Source: Selaginella moellendorffii
Lineage: Eukaryota > Streptophyta > Lycopodiopsida > Selaginellales > Selaginellaceae
Assembly: GCF_000143415.4 (NCBI RefSeq)
Contig: NW_003314264.1
Coordinates: 2,329,444 to 2,393,443 of the forward strand
DNA: 64,000 bases
Direction: 5' to 3'
The notes beneath the pieces are model-generated. The model had not been told where the DNA came from. It saw only the letters and a program-made list of their open reading frames with translations, and did no database searches. Shown here piece by piece: positions 1 to 12,658 of this stretch (positions within the stretch are counted from its first letter, which is position 1; each line of letters starts with the position of its first letter). Position numbers and translations under genes: made by a program.

Positions 1-3000
1 TTGTTATAGCAAAACTTAGACATAAGTAAGAAGTGTTATGAGGGTAGGCTCATAGAGCCAATGGTCTGGAGACATTAAATGTCTCAAAGGACAATGCTTT
101 GAGGTTAAGTTGGTTGGTTCATGAACCTTAATGAAAATGGGATTCATATATCCTAAGCTAATAGGCATAGGATTCATGTGATTGTATTAAATATCGATGG
201 TGTGGAATGAGTTGTAGGATATGATAACTTTAAGGCAATTAAATAAAGATTTGGAATAATTGGAGCTAACGTTTTAAAACCTCTTAACAAAATGAAAAGG
301 AGGTCAAATATATCCTTTAAGAACCCAATCTTGATAGCTATGGTGGAAGGGCTAGCTTAGGCACACCACTAAATGTGGGGGATGCTCATAAAGTCATAGT
401 CAACAATTTGAAGGTCTAATAGATCTAATACTTATTGATAGATATATTAATGTGTTAACGTGAGATCACTAGGTGATCCTATGCCTAAACAAAGATAAGC
501 TAAAGAATAAAATTCTTAATTCAAAATGTTAGTTTGAACTATTGGTAATAATATGACTTGGTTAAGATGACCAAATTGTAAAGACACTTAGGTGAAATAA
601 GTTGTGATAATACAATAGTATTATGAGTCTAGGAAAATAGTCTCTAAGGAAGGACTTATAAGAGGGTTGTAAGGTTGGGTTATAGATAGAGCCCACAGCA
701 AGAAATATTAAAGAGATTTACTAAAGGTGAATATCTTATGGATTTGGCAAACTAGAGCTTTTGTTATGGAATACAAAAAATATCTTAAGGATGGAGGTAA
801 TGATCTTATATTGCTTGGTATAACAATTAAAAGATAGGAAGATAAGAGTAAAAGACTAGTAGCTAGGAATGAGCTTTGGAAATTGTTAGAAGAAATCCAA
901 ATGATAAATTAAATAAGGAACTACTATAAAATGGATGTTAACAGATTGTGGGAAAGGAAATATATTTTCAATAATAGGATTACCAAATGTTCCAATTTCA
1001 TAAAGGTGAAAGCTCCAAGAGATAGAGTGGCAATGTAGCTAAATGATTGGGTAAATACAAATTATGAATAAGTTGAATGTAATACCTATGATGGTATGAA
1101 ATAAAAGAGAGGATGATAATACCCTCAAGTAAAGAATTTCATAAGATGGGGAAGTAGAGTTTGCAGAATCTATGTAATGCAAGGTGTTGAACACACATAA
1201 AAAATTGACTCGAGATATCAATATTAAATTTCTAAAGTGTGATAGTTATGTTAGTAGAGGCTGAAACTACTCTGGAGTGAATAGTAAGATTGAGATAAAG
1301 AAAGTGTCTTTAATGGGTTTAACAAAAATTAAACGAACAAAGGAAGAGAACCACCACATATGATTTAATGAGACTTTAAGTTAGAGAGATTATGCTCCTT
1401 AGAGGATGGGCAAGGCATGGTGAGCCTTCAATGTTGAGCCATTAATGAATATTGGCTTGATGCTATGGATGAAAATGGTAATCCATGATAAAGTTACTTT
1501 ATAAAATAGTTTATAGTTTGATAAGGACATCAAATTTCATCTATGGGTGGTGGATTTGTGAAACACAAATTCTTGAGCCCTAAAGTGGAGTTGAAAATGT
1601 GCCACATGGTAGTGGTCGAAGCAGGAACCTAATAATCATAACACATTTAAACAAAAAGCTCCAACTCAAGAAGTTAAGAATAGGGGTGGAACTCCCAACA
1701 AAGTGCTCGATAAATGAGCATAAAGTGATCGATGAATAAGTTTCTAGAAAGGGACACAAAAAAGATTGATACATAGCAAGTGTCATGATATATGGAAATG
1801 TCAAAATGGAGTCTGAGCTAAATTCCGAGCTAGAGTCTAAGGTGGAGTCCGAGATGGAGTCTAGATAGAAACCAAGATCGAGATTGAGTCCAAGTCCAAG
1901 TTCGAAATCTAGTTCGAGTCCGAGACTAAGTCCAAATAATAATACAGGTCGTGAGGTGAAAACCCAAAGCAATCATCCCCCAAGGCGGGAGGGGGGGGCA
2001 TATCCCTAGAAATGGTTCCAAAAAAGTATAATAGAAAAGAGTGTAGGGTTTGGACTTCAGTGGAATTAATTTGGCTAGGAAAGGCTAATGTGACTTAGAA
2101 AGGCTACACTCATATGGTGGGTGATAATATAACCATTAAGAAGTCTAAGGCTAAAGTGAACACAAATGGATAAATGGAGTAGTTTGGTGAAGTGCTAGCT
2201 CTAGCTCCCATGAAAGATTAAATGGTCAATGCTCCTAATCCAAGCATAAGTGGCACTATTTAGGTATCTAGCATGGCTTATCAAAACTTTGTTTTATCTA
2301 CATGTTTAAGGCATCCAAAAGCGAAAGGTGTGGGGAGTACCCATAAAACTCACATATGGCCATAGTGTTTTAAAATATCATCCCAAAGTCTCAAACTATG
2401 GAAAAGAAGAAAAATAGTCCTCTTGTGTAGTGACCAAGGGTATGGTCACGTGGTAAGGAAATCCTAAAGGTCAATAGAACTTAGTGGTCAAGCCTTCAAG
2501 CCCGGACCCTGTAGCAATATTGGCAAGCACTACTATGGATGGAGAGGGACTTGATGGGGACCAAAAGGGAGATATTGGGGAAGGGTATTCCCTATGTTTT
2601 GAGGCATTTTACAAATGCTAAGGTGTGGTATTAGGGTGATCACTCATGAATGGATGGTTTAGTTCTGGAGAGACAGGATTGTGGTATAGGTGGTCTCGGA
2701 CTACTAATGAGACAAAGGTGAATGAACATAACCTTAGTGTCATGGGTTGTGTAAGAAACCAAAGAGAACAATTTGAGAGACAGTGCATGGGGTTTAAATA
2801 TAGAAGGAAAATGTCCATGAACAATAATGCACTTCCTTTTTCAATTGGTTAAGGGTTTTGGGATATTTGGGGCTAAATGTTCTTGGATTTGAATAGTACT
2901 AGGTTGGGACTTCCTATGAAGTTTAAATTTAGGAGTTTATATTTGGTATTAGAGAGGTCTCGAGTCCAACTCTATTGGTTGGCTTAGGTGAATTGCACTA

Positions 3001-3603
3001 TATATTGATTGACATTTAGTATGTTTAATTTGCTTTGGCTAAGCTTGACTCAAGGGGTAGGGTGTTAAGAGAGTGGAGCTCTTGGGAGAGCTATGGCTTT
3101 TAATTTTTATTCACGCAAGCGTAAACTTGCAAAGAAGAGTAATGCATTATAAATAACTAAAGAAAACAACTTGAGAGATAGTTCATAAGGTTTAAAATAT
3201 AGAAGGAAAGGGCTTATGAATAAGAGTGCATCCTATTTTTCAATCGATTAAGAGTCTTAGGATACATGGGGTTAAACATCCTTAGGTTTGAATAATACTA
3301 GGTTAAATGACCTCTCAAGAAGTCCAAATTCAAGAGTTTATAAATTGATATGTCAATGGTACCTTTGGATGTATATAGTGGGTTCTGACATATGGAGTGC
3401 TTGGACCAAATGCAAAGGTCAAGTGGTATGGAGGCCATTTATAGGGCTAACATATCCCTAAGTTAGGTATAAAATTTATAAAGGTTGTGAGTGAGACTTC
3501 TTTATGGGGCTAGCATATCCCCAAGTTAGGTATAGGATTTATGGAGGTTATGAATGAGACTCTTCCAAGTAGTCAAAAGTGTGTTAAAATAAGTTATTTA
3601 TAA
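1..3603 (+). mobile_element. Family A LTR element, copy A-I (internal 3' part plus 3' LTR)
   Basis: Bases 1-1556 match, in order, the internal sequence upstream of the other family A LTRs in the window (compare 10390-10847, and the reverse complement of 9358-10360). No open reading frame of coding quality is present. A purine-rich GGGTGGTGGA tract sits directly before the LTR start TGTGAAACACAAATTC at 1557. The LTR runs to about 3603 and is interrupted by a TRIM element at 2750-3342. It is the most diverged family A copy here: its hexamer array is short and many sites differ by C-to-T or G-to-A. The 5' end lies outside the window. Its right edge abuts minus-strand Gypsy sequence, so it probably inserted into that element. 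Confidence 0.75.
2750..3342 (+). mobile_element. TRIM element (degenerate), nested in a family A LTR
   Basis: Two diverged direct repeats of about 192-195 bp (2750-2941 and 3148-3342) flank a short non-coding centre. A tRNA-Met-type primer binding site (TTTGGTATTAGAG) starts right after the first repeat. The layout and sequence match the better-preserved TRIM at 28160-28750 throughout. Family A LTR sequence resumes on both sides, so the insertion came after the family A element. The expected 5-bp target duplication has decayed (GGTTG versus AATTG). Confidence 0.75.
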
Positions 3604-4311
3604 AAATATTTTCAAATCCATCACAAAGCTTTCGGATCCATGGTTTAACCTTTTAAGCCTCATAAACCTCATCAAGAGAAGGTAAATTTTGCAACTACTA
3701 ATAGCATGGAATCCTTGTCCAAAAAATCAAGAGAAGGTAAATAAAAAATTGCTGATAGCATAGAATTCTCGTCCAAAAAATCCAAAGAGGCAATATCTCA
3801 TAACATTATGCCAGCTAAAGAATATCATCATAGTTGAAACAAGTGAATATAGAAGTCCTATAAGATCTTAATGAAGTGCTAGCCACAACATTCCCAACAT
3901 GATCCGCTTTGACATATTTAACTTCAAATGAAGCAAGAGGTTCTTAAAGTAAATGCCAAATTTCATCATTGACTTAGATGGCCTTTGACGAAGACAATAC
4001 AATTGTTAGAAGGCATCATCACAATTGTTAACATGTTTAAATGTGCATTTAAAAATATTTGGGTATCATTTGATAAGTGGCTACACTCAAACTATTATAC
4101 CATTGTAATATTGTTCCTTAAAGACATATGGGAAACCTATATAAATGCTGAGCATCTCAAGAATGATAGGTAACAATCACAATGGTACACATTATCACCA
4201 GGATTCTGGTCAGACATGAGTATTGGTAATAAGAGCATGAGGAGTTGTACCATATGCCATGAATGTTGCCATCAATTGAATTGTATGACATTGAGTATTG
4301 CACCAACTACT
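3604..4311 (-). mobile_element. Minus-strand Ty3/Gypsy copy, gag part, internally deleted
   Basis: The reverse complement follows the gag region of the plus-strand Gypsy element (15058-15582 and onward) with many substitutions. Near 3655-3790 it jumps to sequence resembling the region between RNase H and integrase of the plus copy (around 19740-19850), so most of pol has been deleted. Reading frames are full of stops. Its leader and 5' LTR continue at 13609-13970, on the other side of the family A element inserted at 4312. Confidence 0.7.
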
Positions 4312-5997
4312 TGTGAGACACAAATCCCTAAGCCCCAAAGTGGAGTTGAAAGGGTGCCATGTGGTAGTGGCTGAAGCGAAGGCCAAATGAGCATAACACG
4401 TTTGGACCAAAAGCTCCGACTTGAAAAGTCGATAGTAGGAGTGGAACTCCTAACGAAGTGCTCAAGGAATGAGCATAAAGCAAGCAATAAGTGAGTCTTT
4501 AGAAAAGGGATACAAGAGGACCAATACATGACACGTGAAAGTGTCCAAGATGGACCTGAGATGGAGTTCAAAATGGAGTTTGAACGGACTCGAGATGGAG
4601 TCCGAGATGGACCCAAGATGGAGTTCGAGATGGACCTGAGATGGAGTCCGAGATGGAGTCCAAGATGGACTTGAGAAGGACCTGAGATGGAGTCCGAGAT
4701 GGACCCGAGATTGAGTCCGAGATGGACCCGAGATTGAGTCCGAGATGGAGTCCGAGATGGACCCGAGATGGAGTTCAAGATGGATCCGAGATAGAGTCCG
4801 AGATGGAGTCCGAGATGGAACCGGGACCGAGACCAAGACCGAGATCGAGACCGAGTCCAAGTCTAAGACCGAGACCGTGACCGAGTCCAAGTCCGAGTCT
4901 GAGTCCGAAGTCCGAATATTAATACAGGCAGTTGGGTGAAAGCCCAAAGCAATCGTCCCCTGGGGGGGGGGGCTAGGAGTTCCAAAAGTATAGTAGGGAG
5001 AGTGTGGGGGTTGGAGCTTAGTGGAGCCAATTTGGCTAGGAAAGGCCAGTTTGGCCTAGGAAGGCTGTACCCAAGTGTTGGGTGATGAGCTGACCATTAG
5101 GAAGTCCAAGACTAGAGTGAATACAGACTGACAAGCGGGGTAACTTAGTGAAGTGTTTAAGAGCCAACTCTAATTCCCTTAGGAAGTCCAAGACTAGAGT
5201 GAATACAGACTGACAAGCGGGGTAATTTAGTGAAGTGTTTAAGAGCCAACTCTAGTTCCCTTAGGAGATCGAATAGTCGATGCTCCCAGTCTAAATGTGG
5301 GTGGCACTACCTACTTGGATACCTGGCGTGGCTCAACGGAACCTTGTTCTAAGCCCATAACTAGAGCATCCAAAGGCAAAAGGCGGGAAGAGTACCTAGG
5401 AGGCTTGCATAAGGCTACGGTGTTCCGAAATGTTGTCTTAAAGTCCCAGACTATGGAAAGGAAGAGGAACAATCCTCTAATATGGTGACTATAAATACGG
5501 TCGCATGGTGAGGAAGTCCTAGAGGACTGTGGGACTTAGTGGTCCGGCTTGTGGGCCTTGGTCTAGTGGCAATGTTGGCGAACCCAGTCATGGACAGAAA
5601 GGGAGTTGGTGGGGACCAGACAAGAGATATTGGGGAAGGCTATTCCCCATGTTTGCGAGCATCCTAAGGATGCTAAAGAGTGGATTTGGGATGATCACTC
5701 ATGGACAGATGACCCAGTCTTTGAGAGATGGGACTGTGATGCTATTGATGTTGGACCACCGATGTGACCAAGGTGAATGGGCATGGCCCTAGTATAACAG
5801 GCTGGTATGTAAGTGGTACCTTGGGGTGTCGGTCATGGGATTGGACACATGGAGCACTTGGACCAAGTGCAAAGGTTGAGTGGTATGAATGCCATCCTCG
5901 GGGCTTTGGACTTATGGAGGTTATGGATGAGACTCCTCCAAGTGGTCGAAGGTGTGGTTAAGTGACTAAAGTAGAATGGAAAATTTAGTCGTTTACA
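4312..5997 (+). repeat. 5' LTR of family A copy A-II
   Basis: The LTR is 1686 bp and runs from TGTGAGACACAAATCCC to TTTAGTCGTTTACA. It contains the ordered arrays (see 4545-4915), then TGAAAGCCCAAAGC, a G-run, and the TATA-like AAAAGTATAGTAGGG. A 65-bp segment containing GAAGTCCAAGACTAGAGTG is tandemly duplicated at about 5100-5260 in this copy only. Confidence 0.8.
4545..4915 (+). repeat. LTR-borne tandem arrays: GAGATGGAGTCC / GAGATGGACCC, then GAGACC, then GAGTCC
   Basis: The array begins with 11-12-mers GAGATGGA(GTCC or CCC), passes into GAGACC-type hexamers and ends with GAGTCC-type hexamers before TGAAAGCCCAAAGC. The repeat contains no stop in any frame, so the long ORFs over it on both strands are artefacts. 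Confidence 0.85.
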
Positions 5998-6000
5998 ATT

Positions 6001-6014
6001 TGGTATCGGAGCTG
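6001..6014 (+). promoter_or_regulatory. Primer binding site of family A (tRNA-Met type)
   Basis: TGGTATCGGAGCTG begins 3 bp after the LTR terminus TTACA. It differs by one base from the usual initiator tRNA-Met PBS (TGGTATCAGAGC), which fixes the element's polarity and marks 4312-5997 as the 5' LTR. Confidence 0.75.
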
Positions 6015-7730
6015 TTCCTTAATCTGACTTTTATTGGTGCTCAAGTATATCACCACTTGTATTGACATGGGAAGGTTTGAGGAGTGGGCCTATCCTTGAG
6101 GAGTAGTAAGTCGGGAGGACATGGCTCTCCACTATAGTTCATGTGTGAACTCGTAGGTGAGGTCGTGGATAAAAACTGGCCAATAAAGGAATGACTTTGG
6201 GATCTTGGGAATAGTATAAGGTTTTCCTCAGAGAGTTGAGGATGTGATCCAGATGAGTGTTTGACTTCGCAAACTGGCTAAAGTAGTTGTGGTAAACAAC
6301 TATAATTAGGATCACGGGAAAGATAGAGACTCCAAAACAATAAAGGAGTCACAAAATTATCCTTATATAGTTAAGGTTTGTGCTCATGAATTTGAGACCA
6401 GAATTAATGACCGTGGGAGGTCAAATATGGTAGAGGACACAAGTCCTTGAAATGGTAGCCAGAGCTACCTTTAATAAATGCTGGAACAACCCAAAGAGTT
6501 AGGGGTGTGCTTAGAGGATGAGTTGGTATTCTCATCACATAGACAAATAGTCCTAAGGAGCAAAGGTTACCCCCAGAGAACAAAATCAAATGTTGATGAT
6601 GGATAGAAGGTGCTATCCAAATGTCCAAGGTTGCGGAGACAGGAGAAGACCGTTTACTCAAATTGGACAAAGCCAAAAATGGAATTTTGGCAAGGTTAGT
6701 GATAGGTATATAAAAGCCCATAAGTAGTAATGTTAATCTCGGTGTGTGGGATTATAAGGTGAGCATACTCGGATTGAGGAACCACTCCTTAGGCTATCGG
6801 GTAAGTTCATCTCTAAGAATACTTGCTAATGCATGGTAGAATGTGCAAAGCTATCTTCCTAGTATGGAAGAGAATAATTGAAAGAAAGGTGTGAGACCAA
6901 AAGCAAATAGTAAGGGGGTAGAACCAAACTATAAGAATTGAAGAGCATAACTAAAGGTGATTATGCCAATTGGGAGTGGAGAATCAAGTGGGCGTTCAAG
7001 TATGTTGTTATTAACAACCATGATGCTATGGAAAGTTTAAAGCATGGAATTATCCATATTAGACCATATGGCAATTAGAAAGTTTGCAAAGGAAAGGCTT
7101 TAGCAAGCTAAGGGATAAAGTTCCTTCAAGGTTCCCAAAGACAATTCTAGGTAGCTTAGTACCTAAAAAACCAAGTGTAAATGGTTTATAGAACGCGTGA
7201 AATAAAAATGGCACAACAAAAACGTGGTCTTGAAGCCTGCCATAAGGCAATACTATCAAAGTTGGGGAAGTAGTTCCCGAGTGTTCAAAAAGATGGTTTT
7301 GAACGAAAGTTGATGGTCAAAGACTTTCACGTTTATACATGGAACCATGTTATGTTGGTCAGATGACTTGCTAAGCAAAATTGGCAGGTCAGAGGAACAA
7401 ATCCCCTAGTTGAAGGGGCTAACTTCAAAAAGGGGTGGCCCACAGGGCCAAGTATGGAGGAGTCCATGCATGATCACAGATTTGTTAAGTGAGAGGACTT
7501 GGCAGTGCAGAGGAACTAGATTCCTAAGCTATGATTTATAGCGCGCTTTAAGTATAAGTTGGTGCACTAGCGTGGGGAGTCACACTAAACATCCGGTGTG
7601 ATGCCGTCCGTAGATGCATATACGAAGGTTGGGTTCAAGTCCCGACCCTCTAGTGCTTGGGTTCGAGTCCCAACTTACTAGGGCAAGGTGATGGTTTGGA
7701 ATATGAGAACATTCATTTTTTGGTGGTTAT

Positions 7731-7880
7731 TGTAAGCTCTTGAGTTTGGACTTCCCGGGAGGTCACCCAACCTAGTACAAACCCAAGGACGCTTAACCCC
7801 AAATATCCCAAGACCCTTAACCGATTGGAAAAGGGCACTTTTATTCATAGGCCCTTTCCCTCTATATTTGAACCCCATGG
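7731..7880 (-). repeat. Truncated TRIM LTR
   Basis: The reverse complement matches the TRIM LTR of 28160-28352 from its TTACA end inward for about 150 bp, then stops at CCATGG where the family A LTR end begins at 7881. About 45 bp of the LTR start is missing. It is a solo or broken TRIM LTR inside family A internal sequence. Confidence 0.65.
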
Positions 7881-10385
7881 TGTAAGAAACTAAATTTTCA
7901 CTTCTACTTTAGTCACTTAACCACACCTTTGACCATTTAGAAGAGTCTCACTCACAACCTCCATAAGTCCTATTTTAGACTTGGGCTTGCTAGCCTTGAG
8001 AATGGCATCCTCGCCACTCAACCTTTGCACTTGGTCTAAGTGCTCCATGTGTCCGATCCCATGACTGACACCCCAAGGTACCACCAACATATCAGCCCAT
8101 TACGCTAAGGCCATGCCTATTCACATTGGTCACACCGATGGTCTAACACCACCTGCATCACAATCTTGTCTCTCGAAGATTGGGCCATCCATCCTTGAGT
8201 GATCATCCCAGATCCACTCTTTAGCATCCTTAGGATGCCCACAGACATGGGGATTAGCCTTCCCCAATATCTCCTTTCCAATCCTCATCAAGTCCCTTTT
8301 TGTCCATGGCCGTGCTCACCAACACTGCCATAGGATCAAGGCCCACAGGCCCGACCACTAAGTCCCATGATCCTCTAGGACTTCCTCACCATGCGACTGT
8401 GCCTTTGGTCACCACACCAGAGGATTACTCCTCTTCCTTTCCACAGTCTGGGACTTTGGGACAACATTTCGGAACACCATGGCCCTACTCGGGCCTCCTG
8501 AGTACTCTCCCTGCCTTCCGCCTTTGGGTGCTCTAGCCATGGGCTTAGAGCGAGGTTCCGTTGAGCCACGCTTGGTATCCAAGTAGGTAGTGCCACCCAC
8601 ACTTGGACTGGGAGCATCGGCCAGTTGATCTCTTGGGGGAATTAGAGCCGGCTTTTGAACACTTCACCAAGCTACCCCGCTTGTCAGTCCGTGTTCACTC
8701 TAGTCTTGGACTTCCCAATGGGCAACTCATCACCCAACATTGGGTATAATCTTCTTGGGCCAAACTGGCTCCACTGTAGTCCTCCCCCTACTATACTTTT
8801 GGAGCTCACCAAACCCCCCAGGGTTTGGGAGACGAATGCTTTGGGCTTTCACCCTCTCAGACTCAAACTCGGACTCGGATTCAGACTCGGACTCGGACTC
8901 GGACTCGGACTCGGACTCGGACTCGGACTCGAACTCGGACTCGGGCTTGGTCTCGGCCTTGGCCTCGGTCTCAGTCTCGGTCCCAGTCTCGGTCTCGGTC
9001 TCGGTCCCGATCTTGGTCTCGGTCTCGGTCCCAGTCTCTCGGTCTCGACCTCGGACTCCATCTCGGGTCCTTCTCGGACTCCATCTCGGATTCCATCTCG
9101 GGTCTATCTCGGACTCCATCTCGGACACTTCCATGTATCATATGTTAGTCCTTTTAGGTCCCTTTTTAGAGCCTCGCTTATTGCTCGCTTCGTGCTCATT
9201 CCATGAGCACTTTTTTGGCAGTTCCACTCCCGCTCTCGACCTTTCAAGTTGGAGCTTTTAGTCCAAATGCGTTACACTCATTTGGCTTTCGCTTTGGCCA
9301 CTACCACGTGGCACCCTTCCAGCTTCACTTTGGGGCCTAGGGATTTTGTGTCTCACAACCCACCACCCATAGATGAAGTTCAATGTCCTCATCGAACGGT
9401 AAACCCCTTTTATAAAGTAACACCCGCATGTATTACCATTTCCATCCTTGGCACCCAGTCAAAGTTTGTCTATGGTTTGATACTAAAGGCTTACCATGCC
9501 TTGTCCATCCTCTAAGGAGCATAGTCTCTCCAACTTATAGACTTATTCGACCATTTGTGGTGGTTTTCTCTGTTTATTGGTTTAGTCCTCGTTAAACCCT
9601 TTAGAGACACCCTTTCTAACTCAATTCCACTACTACTTCTCGAGTAGTCTTAAATTCCATTGATATAACCTTTGCACTTTGGAACTTTTAATTTTGACTT
9701 CTCATAGTCAATTTCTTAGGTGTTTTTGACACTTTACATTGCACATGGTGCAACTCCACTTCCCCATCCTAGGAAGTTCTTTATTTGAGGGCACCATCAT
9801 CCTCCTTTTGATATCGTGCCACCTTTGGCACTAAGTTCTAGTTATCATAGTTTTGTGCTAGGGTTGCCCACAGCCCTATTATTTGGCTACCTTACCGCTC
9901 CCCCCTTTTGAGCATCCACTTTCGCCAAATCAGAGCGGTTAGGAATCCATCCTTGGGGAAATATTGCCTTTCCCACAATCCGTTAGCACCCAACACATTA
10001 GTGTTCTTGGCTTAACTTTGCCATTTGGATTCTTTCCTATAATTCCCTGGCTCTTTTTTTAGCCACTAGTCTTTTGCTCCTATCCTTGATTGTTGCACCC
10101 AGTAACATAGGATCGCCACCTCCATTTTTGAGGTTTCCTTTTGGTTCCATAGCAAACACTTTGCTTTGCCAAGTCTAGAGGGTGTTCCCCCTAGTACATC
10201 TTTTTAACATTTTCTGCTATGGGGTCCATCCACGGCCCAACTTTTGAGACCTTCCCTTGGATCTCTTATAGAGACTATTTTCTTCGGATTTACAATGCCA
10301 TCGCATTGACATAGCTCATTACCTTTAGGTGTTCTTCCCACTTAGTCACCTTGACCAAGCCACACCATCATCAATAATTCAACTA
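7881..10385 (-). mobile_element. Family A copy A-III (inverted 3' LTR plus internal fragment)
   Basis: The LTR on the minus strand spans 7881-9357 (1477 bp, the shortest here because its arrays are short). Upstream internal sequence runs to about 10360-10385 and matches 300-1556 of copy A-I. It then meets the plus-strand internal end of copy A-II, so 9358-9860 and 10390-10847 are inverted repeats of each other. No coding potential. The ORFs over 8730-9261 are array artefacts. Confidence 0.75.
8868..9130 (-). repeat. LTR-borne hexamer/dodecamer arrays in copy A-III
   Basis: On the plus strand this reads GGACTC repeats, then GGTCTC-type repeats, then GGACTCCATCTC units, the exact reverse of the block order in plus-oriented copies. 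It has the longest pure GAGTCC run relative to array length among the copies in the window. Confidence 0.85.
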
Positions 10386-11084
10386 GCATAAATTATGATA
10401 ACTAGAACTTAGTGCCAAAGGTGGCACAAAATAGAAGAGATGATGATGGTGCCCTCAAGTAGAGAACTTCCTAGGATGGGGAAGTGGAGTTGCACAATAT
10501 GTACAATGCAAGGTGTTGGAGACACCTAAGAAATTAATTTTGAAAAGTTAAAATTAAAAGTTCCAAAGTGCAAAAGTTATATCAATGGAAACTGAGATTA
10601 CTCGAGAATGAGTAATGGGATTGAGTTAGAGAAGGTGTCTCTAACAGGTTTAGCAAGAACTGAACTAATAAAAAGAGAGACTATGCTCCTTAGAGGATGA
10701 ACAATGTATGGTGAACCTTCGATGTCAAACCATTAACAAATATTGGCTAGGTGCCAAAGATGGAAAGGGTAATACATGCTAGTATTACTTCATAAAATAG
10801 TTTATCGTTTGATGAGGACATTGAACTTCGTCTATAGGTGGTGGAGTTGTGAGGCACAAATCCCTAAGCCCCAAAGTGGAGCCAAAAGGGTGCCATGTGG
10901 TAGTGGCTGAAGCGAAGGCCAAACGAGCGTAACACATTTGGACCAAAAGTTTTGACTTGAAAAGTCGAGAGTGGGAATGGAACTCCCAACGAAGTGCTTG
11001 AGGAATGAGCATGAAGCAAGCAATAAGTGAGTCTCTAGAAAAGGGACACAAGAGGACCAATACATGACACGTGAAAGTGTCCAA

Positions 11085-11615
11085 GATGGACCCAAGATGG
11101 AGTCCAAGATGGACCTGAGATGGAGTCCGAGATGGACCTGAGATGGAGTTTGAGATGGAGTCTGAGATGGACCCAAAATGGACCCGAGATGGATCCGAGA
11201 TAGAGTCCAAGATGGAGTCTAAAATGGACCCGAGATGGAGTCCGAGACGGAGTCTAAGATGGACCCAAGATGGAGTTCGAGATGGAGTTTGAGATGAACT
11301 TGAGATGGAGTCTGAGATGGACTTGAGATGGATCTGAGATGAAGTCCAAGATGGAGTCCGAAATGGACCCGAGATGGACCCGAGATGGAGTCCGAGATGG
11401 ATCCGAGATGGACCCGAGATGGATCCGAGATGGAGTTTGAGATGGACCCGAGATGAAGTTTGAGATGAAGTCCGAGATGGACCCAAGATGGAGTCCGAGA
11501 TGGAGTCTGAGATGGAGTCCGAGATGGAACCAGGACCGAGACCGAGACTGAGTTCGAGTCTGAGACCGAGACCATGACCAAGTCTGAGTCTGAGTTCGAG
11601 TTCGAGTCCAAGTCT
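11085..11615 (+). repeat. LTR-borne tandem arrays in the A-II 3' LTR
   Basis: About 440 bp of GAGATGGA(GTCC or CCC) units with point variants is followed by GAGACC- and GAGTCC-type hexamers. It is followed by GTGACAGCCCAAAGC and the G-run. Confidence 0.85.
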
Positions 11616-11683
11616 GAATACTAATACAGGCAGTTGGGTGACAGCCCAAAGCGATAGTCCCCTAGGGGGGGGGGGGGGGGGGG

Positions 11684-12658
11684 NNNNNNNNNNNNNNNNN
11701 NNNNNNNNNNNNNNNNNNNNNNNNNNNNNNNNNNNNNNNNNNNNNNNNNNNNNNNNNNNNNNNNNNNNNNNNNNNNNNNNNNNNNNNNNNNNNNNNNNNN
11801 NNNNNNNNNNNNNNNNNNNNNNNNNNNNNNNNNNNNNNNNNNNNNNNNNNNNNNNNNNNNNNNNNNNNNNNNNNNNNNNNNNNNNNNNNNNNNNNNNNNN
11901 NNNNNNNNNNNNNNNNNNNNNNNNNNNNNNNNNNNNNNNNNNNNNNNNNNNNNNNNNNNNNNNNNNNNNNNNNNNNNNNNNNNNNNNNNNNNNNNNNNNN
12001 NNNNNNNNNNNNNNNNNNNNNNNNNNNNNNNNNNNNNNNNNNNNNNNNNNNNNNNNNNNNNNNNNNNNNNNNNNNNNNNNNNNNNNNNNNNNNNNNNNNN
12101 NNNNNNNNNNNNNNNNNNNNNNNNNNNNNNNNNNNNNNNNNNNNNNNNNNNNNNNNNNNNNNNNNNNNNNNNNNNNNNNNNNNNNNNNNNNNNNNNNNNN
12201 NNNNNNNNNNNNNNNNNNNNNNNNNNNNNNNNNNNNNNNNNNNNNNNNNNNNNNNNNNNNNNNNNNNNNNNNNNNNNNNNNNNNNNNNNNNNNNNNNNNN
12301 NNNNNNNNNNNNNNNNNNNNNNNNNNNNNNNNNNNNNNNNNNNNNNNNNNNNNNNNNNNNNNNNNNNNNNNNNNNNNNNNNNNNNNNNNNNNNNNNNNNN
12401 NNNNNNNNNNNNNNNNNNNNNNNNNNNNNNNNNNNNNNNNNNNNNNNNNNNNNNNNNNNNNNNNNNNNNNNNNNNNNNNNNNNNNNNNNNNNNNNNNNNN
12501 NNNNNNNNNNNNNNNNNNNNNNNNNNNNNNNNNNNNNNNNNNNNNNNNNNNNNNNNNNNNNNNNNNNNNNNNNNNNNNNNNNNNNNNNNNNNNNNNNNNN
12601 NNNNNNNNNNNNNNNNNNNNNNNNNNNNNNNNNNNNNNNNNNNNNNNNNNNNNNNNNN
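11684..12658. other. Assembly gap (975 N)
   Basis: This is a run of N directly after a long G homopolymer. The apparent ORF spanning it is an artefact. Confidence 0.99.

Noticed and set aside
8868-9061. CRISPR-like or coding array from regularly spaced repeats
   Set aside because: There are no unique spacers; the units are contiguous hexamers in an LTR of a plant genome.
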